Under the pieces are notes generated by a model, which saw nothing but the letters and a program-made list of their open reading frames with translations, made no database searches and was not told where the DNA came from. DNA of 36,201 bases from a virus, in the IMG/VR virus record IMGVR_UViG_3300042525_000084, positions 1 to 36,201 of that record; one strand, 5' to 3'. Positions 7,542-14,955 of this stretch are shown here, piece after piece (position 1 is the stretch's first letter; each line of letters opens with the position of its first letter). The translations under genes were made by a program, and so were the position numbers.

Positions 7542-8468
7542 ATGCCTAGAGGTAACGGCGGGATAATCGGCCCCGCAAACATCCCAACGATAACATCTGC
7601 AAAAGGTGTTTGGTCGCTTGTCGAACAGATGATTGCAAAACAACAAGGCATTTGGCCTGCCGTTGTTTTGATTGAAACATTTACAGCTTCCACGACATGG
7701 ACATGCCCATCAGGAATAACAAGTGTTGATTACCTAATTGTGGGAGGCGGTGGCGGTGGCGGTGGGTCTTATTACGCCGGTGGTGGAGGTGCTGGTGGAT
7801 TTAGAACTGGGACATCTGCATCTGTTTCTGCCGGAACTACCTATACGATTACTATAGGTGGTGGTGGTGCTGGCGGATCTCATTTAGGCCCAAATGGGTC
7901 TCCAGGCTCTGCGTCATCAGTTGTTGGCGGGACGTCTCCCTCTCCTTTCGCCTCACCTGGAATAAGTTCTGCTGGTGGCGGCGGGGGTAATAGAAATAAC
8001 GGTAATGGAGCTGCTGGTGCTTCTGGTGGCGGCGGCGGCCACGGTGGAGGCTTAGGCGGCGCAGGTAATACACCGGCAACTTCTCCCGCCCAAGGAAGTA
8101 ACGGAGGGGCATCCACTGGATATACTGGAGGAGGTGGAGGCGGCGGTGCTGGTGCAGTGGGTAGTGACAGTACCAATAATAATGGTGGTGCTGGCGGGGC
8201 GGGAGCTGATTCATCAATAACCGGAAGTAACGTTACTTACGCTGGAGGTGGAGGCGGTGCTGGATGGTCAGGCACAGGTGGGGCAGGTGGTTCAGGAGGT
8301 GGTGGTAAAGGATATGACTACAACCAATCTGGCTCAGGCTCACCATTCAATGGTGGAACCAATACTGGTGGAGGTGGCGGTGGAAGAAGTGGTTACAACG
8401 GAGGGGCTACCGAGGGATCTGGAGGAACAGGTGGTTCTGGTGTCATTATTCTTAAACTAAATCCATAA
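7542..8468 (+). CDS. Glycine-rich tail adhesin (receptor-binding), 308 aa
   Basis: TAGGAG precedes ATG 7542. The first ~45 residues look like a conserved attachment region. A short beta segment (LIETFTASTTWTCPSGITSVDYLIVGGGGGGGG) then leads into about 240 residues dominated by Gly runs separated by short polar loops, ending GGTGGSGVIILKLNP. This is the glycine-rich-domain architecture known from phage adhesins, in which packed polyglycine-II helices display variable loops that contact the receptor. The intact C-terminal VIILKL strand is typical. It would act at the tail tip, attached to or beside the 918-residue fibre. The loops between Gly runs are the likely host-range determinants. Confidence 0.8.
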   Translation: MPRGNGGIIGPANIPTITSAKGVWSLVEQMIAKQQGIWPAVVLIETFTASTTWTCPSGITSVDYLIVGGGGGGGGSYYAGGGGAGGFRTGTSASVSAGTTYTITIGGGGAGGSHLGPNGSPGSASSVVGGTSPSPFASPGISSAGGGGGNRNNGNGAAGASGGGGGHGGGLGGAGNTPATSPAQGSNGGASTGYTGGGGGGGAGAVGSDSTNNNGGAGGAGADSSITGSNVTYAGGGGGAGWSGTGGAGGSGGGGKGYDYNQSGSGSPFNGGTNTGGGGGGRSGYNGGATEGSGGTGGSGVIILKLNP

Positions 8469-8719
8469 TGAAACAAATATACAAGTTTGTTGGCATTGAT
8501 ACAGCCATATTCTTACTTCGCCCAGGTGCGAAGTGGGAAATATCAAACAACGTCTTTACAAGGTGGGATGATCCACGGCCATGCCCAAGCATTGAAGAAG
8601 TGTATTGGGTGATTGACAAGATCAGAGAGTTTGAGGACAGCATCCCAACGATCTACACGGACGAGCAACTGAAAGAAATGGGCATAGCCAAAGAGGAATT
8701 TGAACGTGCAGTTGCATAA
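8468..8719 (+). CDS. Small conserved phage protein, 83 aa
   Basis: ATG 8468 overlaps the adhesin stop (TAATG). The product contains FRWDDPRPCPSIEEVYWVID-like wording (residues about 31-50: TRWDDPRPCPSIEEVYWVI) followed by a helical acidic region with FEDSIPTIYTDEQLKEMG. I recognise this short family from genes directly after phage fibre genes, without known function. No membrane segment, signal or metal motif is seen. It overlaps the oxygenase gene by 14 bases. Confidence 0.65.
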   Translation: MKQIYKFVGIDTAIFLLRPGAKWEISNNVFTRWDDPRPCPSIEEVYWVIDKIREFEDSIPTIYTDEQLKEMGIAKEEFERAVA

Positions 8720-9308
8720 CCTATTCCCCATTCCTGTTGGCTTTGCAGAGCTTGGCAGACCTCTGAACGATGAGGAGTTGTTCTTCATCCGTGAACTGCC
8801 AACAAGACCTAACATGGGTAACACCACAAGTACAGATAACTTTGTACTGCGTAACCCTGCGCTGACAAGCCTACGTTCGTTTGTTGAAGATGCGGTATCG
8901 GATTACTTCAAAAGTACGGTCAATCCTAAGCACAACGTCAGTCTTAGAGTTACGCAAAGCTGGTGTAACTACTCGGAACCTGGGCAATACCATCACAAAC
9001 ACGCACATCCTAATAGCTACATCTCGGGCGTGTTTTATGTGCAGACCAATGACAACGACAGGATTTACTTTTACAAAGACGGTTGGCAGCAGATCAAGTT
9101 CCCGCCGGAGCAGTGGAACCAGTACAACTCTGAATCTTGGTGGTTTGAAGCCACATCAGGAAAGTTGATTCTGTTTCCGTCAAGCCTGACTCACATGGTT
9201 CCTGAAGTCAAAGGCGACAACACAAGAATTTCACTATCGTTCAATACCTTTCCTGTCGGTGTTGTCGGGGAAGAAATGGATTTAACTGGACTTAGGCTGG
9301 AGGCGTGA
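8706..9308 (+). CDS. 2-oxoglutarate/Fe(II)-dependent oxygenase, 200 aa
   Basis: GTG 8706 is preferred. It has AGAGGA at 8692-8697 with eight bases of spacing, whereas the TTG at 8700 is only two bases from that SD. The protein matches the putative 2OG-Fe(II) oxygenase family seen in marine and freshwater phages (TIGR02466-like). It has a HxHPNSYISGVFYV block with iron-ligand candidates H99/H101, a distal LILFPSSLTHMV with H163, and R174 in NTRISLSFN for 2-oxoglutarate. Members are thought to hydroxylate protein side chains or other substrates; the substrate here is unknown. Its place among fibre genes suggests modification of a virion or cell-surface protein, which is only an inference. Confidence 0.85.
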   Translation: MQLHNLFPIPVGFAELGRPLNDEELFFIRELPTRPNMGNTTSTDNFVLRNPALTSLRSFVEDAVSDYFKSTVNPKHNVSLRVTQSWCNYSEPGQYHHKHAHPNSYISGVFYVQTNDNDRIYFYKDGWQQIKFPPEQWNQYNSESWWFEATSGKLILFPSSLTHMVPEVKGDNTRISLSFNTFPVGVVGEEMDLTGLRLEA

Positions 9309-9682
9309 TGGCGCACTACGCTTTTTTAGACGCAAATAACATCGTTACCGAAGTCATTGTCGGTAAAGACGAAGGCGAAGAAGGTATTGACTGGGAGGTA
9401 CGATACGCTGAGATACGAGGACAACCTTGTAAGCGTACAAGCTACAACACCCAAGGCGGCCAGCATCCTAACGGAACGCCATTTAGAAAAAACTATGCAG
9501 GCATTGGTTACACCTATGATGCAGTGCGGGATGCTTTTATCCCTCCGCAGCCCTTTGCTAGTTGGGTACTGAACGCTGGTTCTTGCCTTTGGGAGGCTCC
9601 CATAGCAATGCCAACAGACGGAAAGATGTATAGCTGGGATGAAGCAACAACCTCTTGGGTAGCGAATGAAAATCAACCTTGA
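9308..9682 (+). CDS. Conserved tail-region protein, 124 aa
   Basis: ATG 9308 overlaps the oxygenase stop (TGATG) and has TGGAGG upstream. The N-terminus (MAHYAFLDANNIVTEVIVGK) and the blocks FRKNYAGIGYTYDAVRDAFIPPQPF and CLWEAPIAMPTDGKMYSWDE are typical of a small family that follows fibre genes in cyanophages and related viruses. The Trp/Tyr-rich C-terminus suggests ligand or protein binding. No catalytic motif is seen. I know no established function. Confidence 0.72.
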   Translation: MAHYAFLDANNIVTEVIVGKDEGEEGIDWEVRYAEIRGQPCKRTSYNTQGGQHPNGTPFRKNYAGIGYTYDAVRDAFIPPQPFASWVLNAGSCLWEAPIAMPTDGKMYSWDEATTSWVANENQP

Positions 9683-9818
9683 ATTAACGATTGAAGAAAT
9701 CAATCAAATCCTTGGCACGTTAGATCAAATGCCATATAGGCAGGTGGCTACGTTGATTGACAACATCAAAGCACAGGCAATCGCGGCCATGCAGAAAGAC
9801 GAGTCATCGGAGAAGTGA
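9666..9818 (+). CDS. Small acidic helical protein, 50 aa
   Basis: The frame starts at ATG 9666 inside the last codons of the previous gene and ends TGA at 9816-9818, abutting the next ATG at 9819. The product begins MKINLELTIEEINQILGTLD and continues as an amphipathic helix (YRQVATLIDNIKAQAIAAMQ). The pattern (K-I-x-L-E-L-T-x-E-E-x-N) is familiar from a short protein of cyanophages and other aquatic phages. Function is unknown. Confidence 0.7.
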   Translation: MKINLELTIEEINQILGTLDQMPYRQVATLIDNIKAQAIAAMQKDESSEK

Positions 9819-10088
9819 ATGAACTGGTCAGACGTTCTTAAGGCGGTCATCCCTGTTATTGTGGCTTCGCTCGCTTGGCTACTCGGGCAGGTAGCTGACT
9901 TCTCAACCCGTCTGACCAAGATTGAAGGCGCAATGCCTGCGCTGATTACCAAGGAAGGGGTGCCGACTGATTCACCTATTAGTGCTGAACGTCGCGCTGC
10001 CATGAAAGAGCAACTCATGCAGCACATTAACGAACTTCAGGTCAAAGTCAGACTGCTTGAAGAACGTGAAAAGCTAGGAAAGAAATAA
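9819..10088 (+). CDS. Membrane-anchored coiled-coil lysis-cassette protein, 89 aa
   Basis: It starts at ATG 9819 directly after the previous stop. One hydrophobic segment (residues about 7-24: LKAVIPVIVASLAWLLGQV) is followed by a long charged helix (ERRAAMKEQLMQHINELQVKVRLLEERE) likely to form a coiled coil. This build suits a pinholin, antiholin or inner-membrane spanin component. Its neighbours are two further membrane proteins and an endolysin. Which lysis role it plays cannot be decided from sequence. Confidence 0.6.
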   Translation: MNWSDVLKAVIPVIVASLAWLLGQVADFSTRLTKIEGAMPALITKEGVPTDSPISAERRAAMKEQLMQHINELQVKVRLLEEREKLGKK

Positions 10089-10573
10089 TGTTTGAGCTAC
10101 TGGGCGGCGGTCTTTTAGGTTCTATCTTCGGTGGCTTATTCAGGCTTGCACCTGAAGTCCTAAAGTTCTTAGACAAAAAGAACGAACGCCAGCATGAGCT
10201 ATCCATGTTTCAACTTCAGACCGATCTGGAGAAGATGCGCGGTGAATTCAAGATGGAGGAGAAGTACGTTGACTACTCTATCCAGCAGATGGATACGATC
10301 AAAGAGGCATTTAAAGAGCAGGCTCAGACTGCTAAAGAGGCAGGATGGATTGCAAGTTTCATTACTGCTATTACACGCCCCGGCCTTACTTGGATTGCAT
10401 TTGGCGTATACGTGGCTGTCAAAGCTGCTGGTCTGACGATTGCTTTCCAGACCAATGCTAACTGGGCCGAGGTCTTAACCAAGAGCTACGACGAGGATGA
10501 CTTCGCCATGCTGAACATGATGTTAACGTTCTGGTTTGTAGGACGGTCTATTGAGAAGTACAACAAGTCATAA
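10088..10573 (+). CDS. Holin, 3-TM GTA-holin-like, 161 aa
   Basis: The start overlaps the previous stop (TAATG). A Gly-rich hydrophobic N-terminus (LLGGGLLGSIFGGLFRLAP) is followed by a charged helical stretch and two further hydrophobic segments (about residues 92-115, SFITAITRPGLTWIAFGVYV onward, and 140-152, MLNMMLTFWFVGRS). The TRPxxTW and FWFVGRSxEK features match the three-TM holin family first described from gene transfer agents. Holins form the membrane lesion that releases the endolysin. Its place two genes before the lysozyme supports this role. Confidence 0.72.
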   Translation: MFELLGGGLLGSIFGGLFRLAPEVLKFLDKKNERQHELSMFQLQTDLEKMRGEFKMEEKYVDYSIQQMDTIKEAFKEQAQTAKEAGWIASFITAITRPGLTWIAFGVYVAVKAAGLTIAFQTNANWAEVLTKSYDEDDFAMLNMMLTFWFVGRSIEKYNKS

Positions 10574-10758
10574 TGGAAACGATTGCCGAGTCCCTTGCCA
10601 AGGTCTGGTTTCTTGGGGTTGCGGTTGTTGGGATTGCGGCCTATGCGGTAACACTCAAAGTCAGAGTTGATTACCTTGAGAAGAACTACGACAAGCAGAT
10701 CACTGCTCTTTGGGAGCAAGTCAATAAGATAGTGGATGAAAGGTCCGGCGGTGAATGA
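10573..10758 (+). CDS. Small single-TM lysis-cassette protein, 61 aa
   Basis: The start overlaps the holin stop (TAATG). One hydrophobic helix (about residues 12-28: WFLGVAVVGIAAYAVTL) is followed by a short charged coiled coil (DYLEKNYDKQITALWEQVNKI). This could be an antiholin or an inner-membrane spanin-like protein. No lipobox-bearing outer-membrane spanin gene was found inside or after it, so a classical Rz/Rz1 pair is not evident. It overlaps the lysozyme gene. Confidence 0.6.
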   Translation: METIAESLAKVWFLGVAVVGIAAYAVTLKVRVDYLEKNYDKQITALWEQVNKIVDERSGGE

Positions 10759-11218
10759 AGCCAAAAAGCTTTGCAAGGACGTACTAATCAAGCCCTTTGA
10801 GGGCTTGGCAAAGCGTTTGCCTGATGGACGAGTTCAAGCCTACCCCGACCCGGGAACCCGTGGACATCCCTGGACAATCGGTTGGGGAGCAACCGGCCCA
10901 GACATCAACCCCGACACAATCTGGACGATACAGCAGTGCGAAGACGCGCTAGATCATCATGTGGAGTATTTTTGGCGAGAGCTAATTAAACAGTCCCCTA
11001 CCATTCAAACCGCGCTACCAAGGCGCATTGCCGCAGTGATTAGCTGGGTTTACAATCTAGGCCCAAGGAATTATCAGATTTCCACGTTTAAGAAACGTAT
11101 TAATGCGGGGGATTGGGATGGTGCAGCAGACCAATGTATGCTCTGGAATAAAGCTGCCGGTAGAGTTCTCCCCGGCCTCACGCGCCGCCGTGCAGCAGAA
11201 GCTGCTTTGATGAGGTGA
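10751..11218 (+). CDS. Endolysin, GH24 lysozyme, 155 aa
   Basis: The protein carries the T4/P21-type muramidase motif: FEGL with catalytic E17, YPDPG with D33 and TIGWGAT with T42, followed by the usual C-terminal WVYNLG, FKKRINAGDW and GLTRRRAAEAAL blocks. It hydrolyses the MurNAc-GlcNAc bond of peptidoglycan. GTG 10751 is preferred because an AAAGG stretch sits seven bases upstream. ATG 10736 would add five residues but lacks a nearby SD. There is no signal peptide or SAR helix, so release depends on the holin two genes upstream. Length is normal for the family. Confidence 0.92.
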   Translation: MNEAKKLCKDVLIKPFEGLAKRLPDGRVQAYPDPGTRGHPWTIGWGATGPDINPDTIWTIQQCEDALDHHVEYFWRELIKQSPTIQTALPRRIAAVISWVYNLGPRNYQISTFKKRINAGDWDGAADQCMLWNKAAGRVLPGLTRRRAAEAALMR

Positions 11219-11311
11219 CTAGATGAGTCCTTTGCGCTTATCCCAGTACGCTTACTTTGCTGCATATAAACGCACGCGGTGTTCTCCGTGTTTAAGTAGG
11301 AGAATTGTTGC

Positions 11312-13453
11312 ATGTTAACAAAAATACTTGCAAAAAGTGGCGTGAACCGCGAAAACACAAGATACACCAGCGAAGGGGGTTGGTATGTCTCCGACAAGGT
11401 ACGTTTCCGTCAAGGCACCCCTGAAAAAATTGGTGGTTGGGCCAGAATCTCATCCAATACATTCTTAGGTACGTGCCGTGCGTTATGGAATTGGGTAACG
11501 CTTACTGCCAATAACCTCATGGGATGCGGCACTAGTGCCAAGTACTACATTGAAAAAGGTGGTGTGTATTTTGATGTCACACCTTTAAGGACATACGATT
11601 ACACCACGACACTCACTAACCCTTTTGACACAACAAGTGGGTCTGCCGCTGTCACTGTAAATGATACGGCGCATGGGGCAGCAGCCGGAGATCTGGTCTA
11701 TTTTTCTGGCGCAACAGCAGTCGGTGGTGTTCCTGCCGAAGAGTTAAATACACGTCATGTCATCACGTCCATAACAAGCGCAAACGCTTATGTCATTACC
11801 GTAACTACAAACGCATCTTCAACAGTTACAGGTGGTGGCGGTACGGTCACGGCAGACTACTATATTGACGCTGTCTTGCTTGGAACAGACCCATTCAGCA
11901 CGACAAGTGGATCTGCGACGGTTACGGTCACGGCGACAGGTCACGGCGGACAAACAGGCGACTATGTCACTTTCTCAGGTGCAAGCACTGTTGCAGGTTT
12001 GGATTTGAACGGCAACTTTATGATGACCGTTACGACCGCCAATGCTTTTACGATCACCGCTTCTGCGGCTGCATCCGGTACAACAACTGGTGGTGGTTCT
12101 ACAGTACGTGCCGCTTATGAAATAACAATTGGCCCAGCAGCACAAGTTCCTCAAGTGGGCTGGGGTGCTGGTGCTTGGAACTCAGGGACATGGGGTGGCG
12201 TTGGTGTATTTGTTGCAGATGCACTAAGACTTTGGTCTGCCATGAACTTTGGTGAAGATCTAGTGTTTGGACCGCGTGGTGCTGGGGTTTATTACTGGGA
12301 TGCAACGACAGGTTTAAACGAAAGAGCAGTAAGCATAGAAACATTACCTGGAGCGACTGATCCCCCGGTGGTGCAAAACCTTGTGTTTGTGTCAGATGTC
12401 TATCGTTTTGTGTTTTGTTTAGGTGCTAATGACGTTGGGGATACAGCGCAAGATCCTATGCTTATCCGTTGGGCAGACCAAGAGTCGGTTACGGATTGGC
12501 TACCATCAGCAACCAATCAAGCTGGTTCACTAAGACTGTCACATGGCTCACAGATTGTTGCTGTTGCTCAAACACGCCAAGAGATCTTAGTCTGGACTGA
12601 TACGGCACTCTATTCGGTTCAATACTTAGGCGCGCCGCTAGTCTGGGGAGCGCAGCTCTTAGCCGACAACATCTCTATTGTTGGTCCCAATGCTGCGTCG
12701 GTAGCTAATGGTATTGCCTTTTGGATGGGTGTTGATAAGTTTTACATGTACGACGGTAGAGTCCAGACGCTTAACTGTGATCTCAGAAGGTATGTATTTC
12801 AAGACATTAACACCACACAGTATCTTCAATATTTCTCAGGAACCAACGAAGGATTTAATGAAATCTGGTGGTTTTACTGCTCATCAACGACAAACAATAT
12901 TGATCGGTATGTTGTATACAACTACTTAGAAAAGATCTGGTATTACGGCACGATGGCAAGAACTGCATGGTGTGATGCAGGACTGAGGGATTACCCGCAA
13001 GCAGCAACGTATAGCAATAATCTGGTCAACCATGAGTTTGGCAATGATGATAATGTCAGTGGATCACCAACGGCAATAAACGCTTATATTGAATCATCAG
13101 AGTTTGACATTCAGGATGGGCATAACATCGGATTTGTTTACCGTGTATTGCCTGACATTACGTTCTCTGGGTCTAATACAAACAACCCGCAAGTAACCAT
13201 GTCACTTATACCCATGATGAACTCAGGTTCCGGGTATAACAGTCCTCAGTCATTAGGCGGATCATCATCTGCCACCGTAGCCAGAACATCTACCGCAGTG
13301 ATTGAACAATTTACTGGGCAAGTGTATGTACGAGTGCGTGGCAGACAGATGATCTTTAAGATTGAGTCTACAGATTTAGGTAGCTCATGGCAGCTTGGCG
13401 CTCCAAGGATTGACATCAGGCCAGATGGCCGAGCTACAGGGAGTGGTGCATGA
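11312..13453 (+). CDS. Tail nozzle / tail-tube B-like protein with inserted beta repeats, 713 aa
   Basis: ATG 11312 follows TAGGAG. The N-terminus (NRENTRYTSEGGWYVSDKVRFRQGTPEKIGGW split over residues 12-43) is the conserved start of podoviral stabilisation or nozzle proteins (P22 gp10/T7 gp12-like class). The large C-terminal part has propeller-like repeats (LVFGPRGAGVYYWD, WADQESVTDWLP, ILVWTDTALYSVQYLG, FWMGVDKFYMYDGRV). Two tandem beta modules are inserted near residues 105-180 and 194-265, each with TTSGSAxVTV, HGxxxGDxVxFSGA and a GGG-TV end. It would form the distal tube through which DNA passes. The next gene overlaps by ATGA. Confidence 0.75.
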   Translation: MLTKILAKSGVNRENTRYTSEGGWYVSDKVRFRQGTPEKIGGWARISSNTFLGTCRALWNWVTLTANNLMGCGTSAKYYIEKGGVYFDVTPLRTYDYTTTLTNPFDTTSGSAAVTVNDTAHGAAAGDLVYFSGATAVGGVPAEELNTRHVITSITSANAYVITVTTNASSTVTGGGGTVTADYYIDAVLLGTDPFSTTSGSATVTVTATGHGGQTGDYVTFSGASTVAGLDLNGNFMMTVTTANAFTITASAAASGTTTGGGSTVRAAYEITIGPAAQVPQVGWGAGAWNSGTWGGVGVFVADALRLWSAMNFGEDLVFGPRGAGVYYWDATTGLNERAVSIETLPGATDPPVVQNLVFVSDVYRFVFCLGANDVGDTAQDPMLIRWADQESVTDWLPSATNQAGSLRLSHGSQIVAVAQTRQEILVWTDTALYSVQYLGAPLVWGAQLLADNISIVGPNAASVANGIAFWMGVDKFYMYDGRVQTLNCDLRRYVFQDINTTQYLQYFSGTNEGFNEIWWFYCSSTTNNIDRYVVYNYLEKIWYYGTMARTAWCDAGLRDYPQAATYSNNLVNHEFGNDDNVSGSPTAINAYIESSEFDIQDGHNIGFVYRVLPDITFSGSNTNNPQVTMSLIPMMNSGSGYNSPQSLGGSSSATVARTSTAVIEQFTGQVYVRVRGRQMIFKIESTDLGSSWQLGAPRIDIRPDGRATGSGA

Positions 13454-14841
13454 CTTATGTTGTCACCTCTGATTATCAGCTTACCAAGATTGCAGCGCCT
13501 AATCTTCCTTATGCGCCGCAAGAATGGAATCCGCAGTATCAGGAGCAGCTAAACAACGTCTTACGTTTGTACTTTAACCGTCTTAACAATTATTTATCAC
13601 TGCTTATGGCAACCGATAACACATTACCAGTCACCTTCCCAGGGACGTACTTTGATGCGTTTGGTCGCCAACGGGTGAGTGAACCATATACCCTCTTTGA
13701 TAGTCAGAATAGGTACGCTGCTGATAATCAATTCAGTACCTCCACGTCTGGCACGGGGACCTCAACCTTTAATACCAATCAGTCAAGCGTTAGCATGACT
13801 GTTACCAGCGGCGGCGTTGGTTCTGTGGTGCGTCAGTCCTATAGGAATATGCTGTACCAGCCAGGAAAAGGCTTGCTAGTGTTAGCAACCTTTCAGATGG
13901 ACAACGGTACTTCTGCAAATCTTAATCAGAAGGTTGGTTACTTTAATACTCAAAACGGGCTTTTCTTCCAACGCGCTGGTGGTATAAATTCGTTTGTATT
14001 ACGTACAAATACTTCTGGTACACCAAGCGATTCAAGAGCTGCAAGCCAGACAGAGTGGAACGGTGACAAGCTTGATGGGACGGGCGAATCTGGGCTAACG
14101 CTTGATTTATCGCACCCTCAAATTCTGTGGATGGATCTTGAGTGGTTGGGTGTTGGCTCGGTACGCTGTGGGTTCATCATCAATGGCCAGTACATTGTTT
14201 GTCATACGTTTGACACGGCAAATGTTTATGGAACGACGGTGTACATGACCACGGCTATCTTGCCTGTGCGATATGAAATCACCACGACAACATCGGCAGT
14301 AGCTGCAACGCTCACGCAGATATGCTCATCGGTTATATCGGAAGGTGGCTTTGAGGCTACATCTATTCAGCACGTTGCAAGACGTACAACCATTCTTAAT
14401 ACCATTAACACGGCTGCTAATTTCCTTCCGGTTGTTTCAATCAGGCTGGCATCAACGGCATTAGGTGCAGTGGTGCTACCAAACCGCATACAATTCCAGC
14501 CAACGACGTTGCAAAATTACGAAATTGCATTGATCAAAAATCCGGTTCTTACTGGGGCAACTTGGGCTGCTACCGTTCCTTCTGATAGCAACGTAGAGCT
14601 TGATGTTGCAGCCACGGCTATTGCCACAGCAGGTACTATTGTGCAGACTGGATATATTGCAAACAGTGGTGGTGGCGGGCAAGCGGACACGTTATCCCCA
14701 ACCGGGTTTAACTGGGACCAGCAGATTGGTGTTTCATTGACAGACGTTAGTGACATCTACACCTTGGGTGTTCGCACTATTTCTGGCGCAACAACAGGGG
14801 ATGGGGTTGGATCCATTTCCTTCTATGACTTAACCCAATAA
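13450..14841 (+). CDS. Virion fibre-like protein, 463 aa
   Basis: ATG 13450 overlaps the nozzle stop. The first ~55 residues (PYAPQEWNPQYQEQLNNVLRLYFNRLNNYL, amphipathic) look like a trimeric coiled-coil attachment helix. FGRQRVSEPYTLFDSQNRY near residue 72 is a conserved start of a beta-rich domain found in several phage and cyanophage structural proteins. The remainder is beta-rich and Thr/Ala-heavy with no enzymatic motif. A head- or tail-fibre role fits best. The call rests on remembered family resemblance and position. Confidence 0.65.
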   Translation: MTYVVTSDYQLTKIAAPNLPYAPQEWNPQYQEQLNNVLRLYFNRLNNYLSLLMATDNTLPVTFPGTYFDAFGRQRVSEPYTLFDSQNRYAADNQFSTSTSGTGTSTFNTNQSSVSMTVTSGGVGSVVRQSYRNMLYQPGKGLLVLATFQMDNGTSANLNQKVGYFNTQNGLFFQRAGGINSFVLRTNTSGTPSDSRAASQTEWNGDKLDGTGESGLTLDLSHPQILWMDLEWLGVGSVRCGFIINGQYIVCHTFDTANVYGTTVYMTTAILPVRYEITTTTSAVAATLTQICSSVISEGGFEATSIQHVARRTTILNTINTAANFLPVVSIRLASTALGAVVLPNRIQFQPTTLQNYEIALIKNPVLTGATWAATVPSDSNVELDVAATAIATAGTIVQTGYIANSGGGGQADTLSPTGFNWDQQIGVSLTDVSDIYTLGVRTISGATTGDGVGSISFYDLTQ

Positions 14842-14866
14842 AATGGGCTACTTAGCGGAGTAAGCC

Positions 14867-14953
14867 ATGTCAGCAGAAGATCTTTATGGTGTAAGCGGTA
14901 GTTCGTCTAGCGGCTCAGTAATATTGACGGCAACTTTTGTTTCCTCAATTTAA
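14867..14953 (+). CDS. Possible tiny protein, 28 aa
   Basis: ATG 14867 has a good SD (GCGGAG, about seven bases upstream) and the frame ends TAA at 14951-14953, two bases before the next start. The product is MSAEDLYGVSGSSSSGSVIL plus a short hydrophobic end. It fills the only gap between two large genes. It is too short for similarity arguments. Confidence 0.4.
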   Translation: MSAEDLYGVSGSSSSGSVILTATFVSSI

Positions 14954-14955
14954 CG

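Noticed and set aside
7852-8217. Leftward frames opposite the glycine-rich adhesin
   Set aside because: They consist of His/Tyr or Pro runs that mirror the Gly codons and have no SD.
11268-11300. Weak inverted repeat and TATAAA box before the nozzle gene
   Set aside because: The stem has several mismatches and no -35 lies at a sensible distance, so neither terminator nor promoter is supported.
11223-11318. 31-codon frame between lysozyme and nozzle genes
   Set aside because: It has a fair SD (GAGGTG), but the product is Arg/Cys-rich and non-descript, and the segment more likely serves as leader for the nozzle gene.
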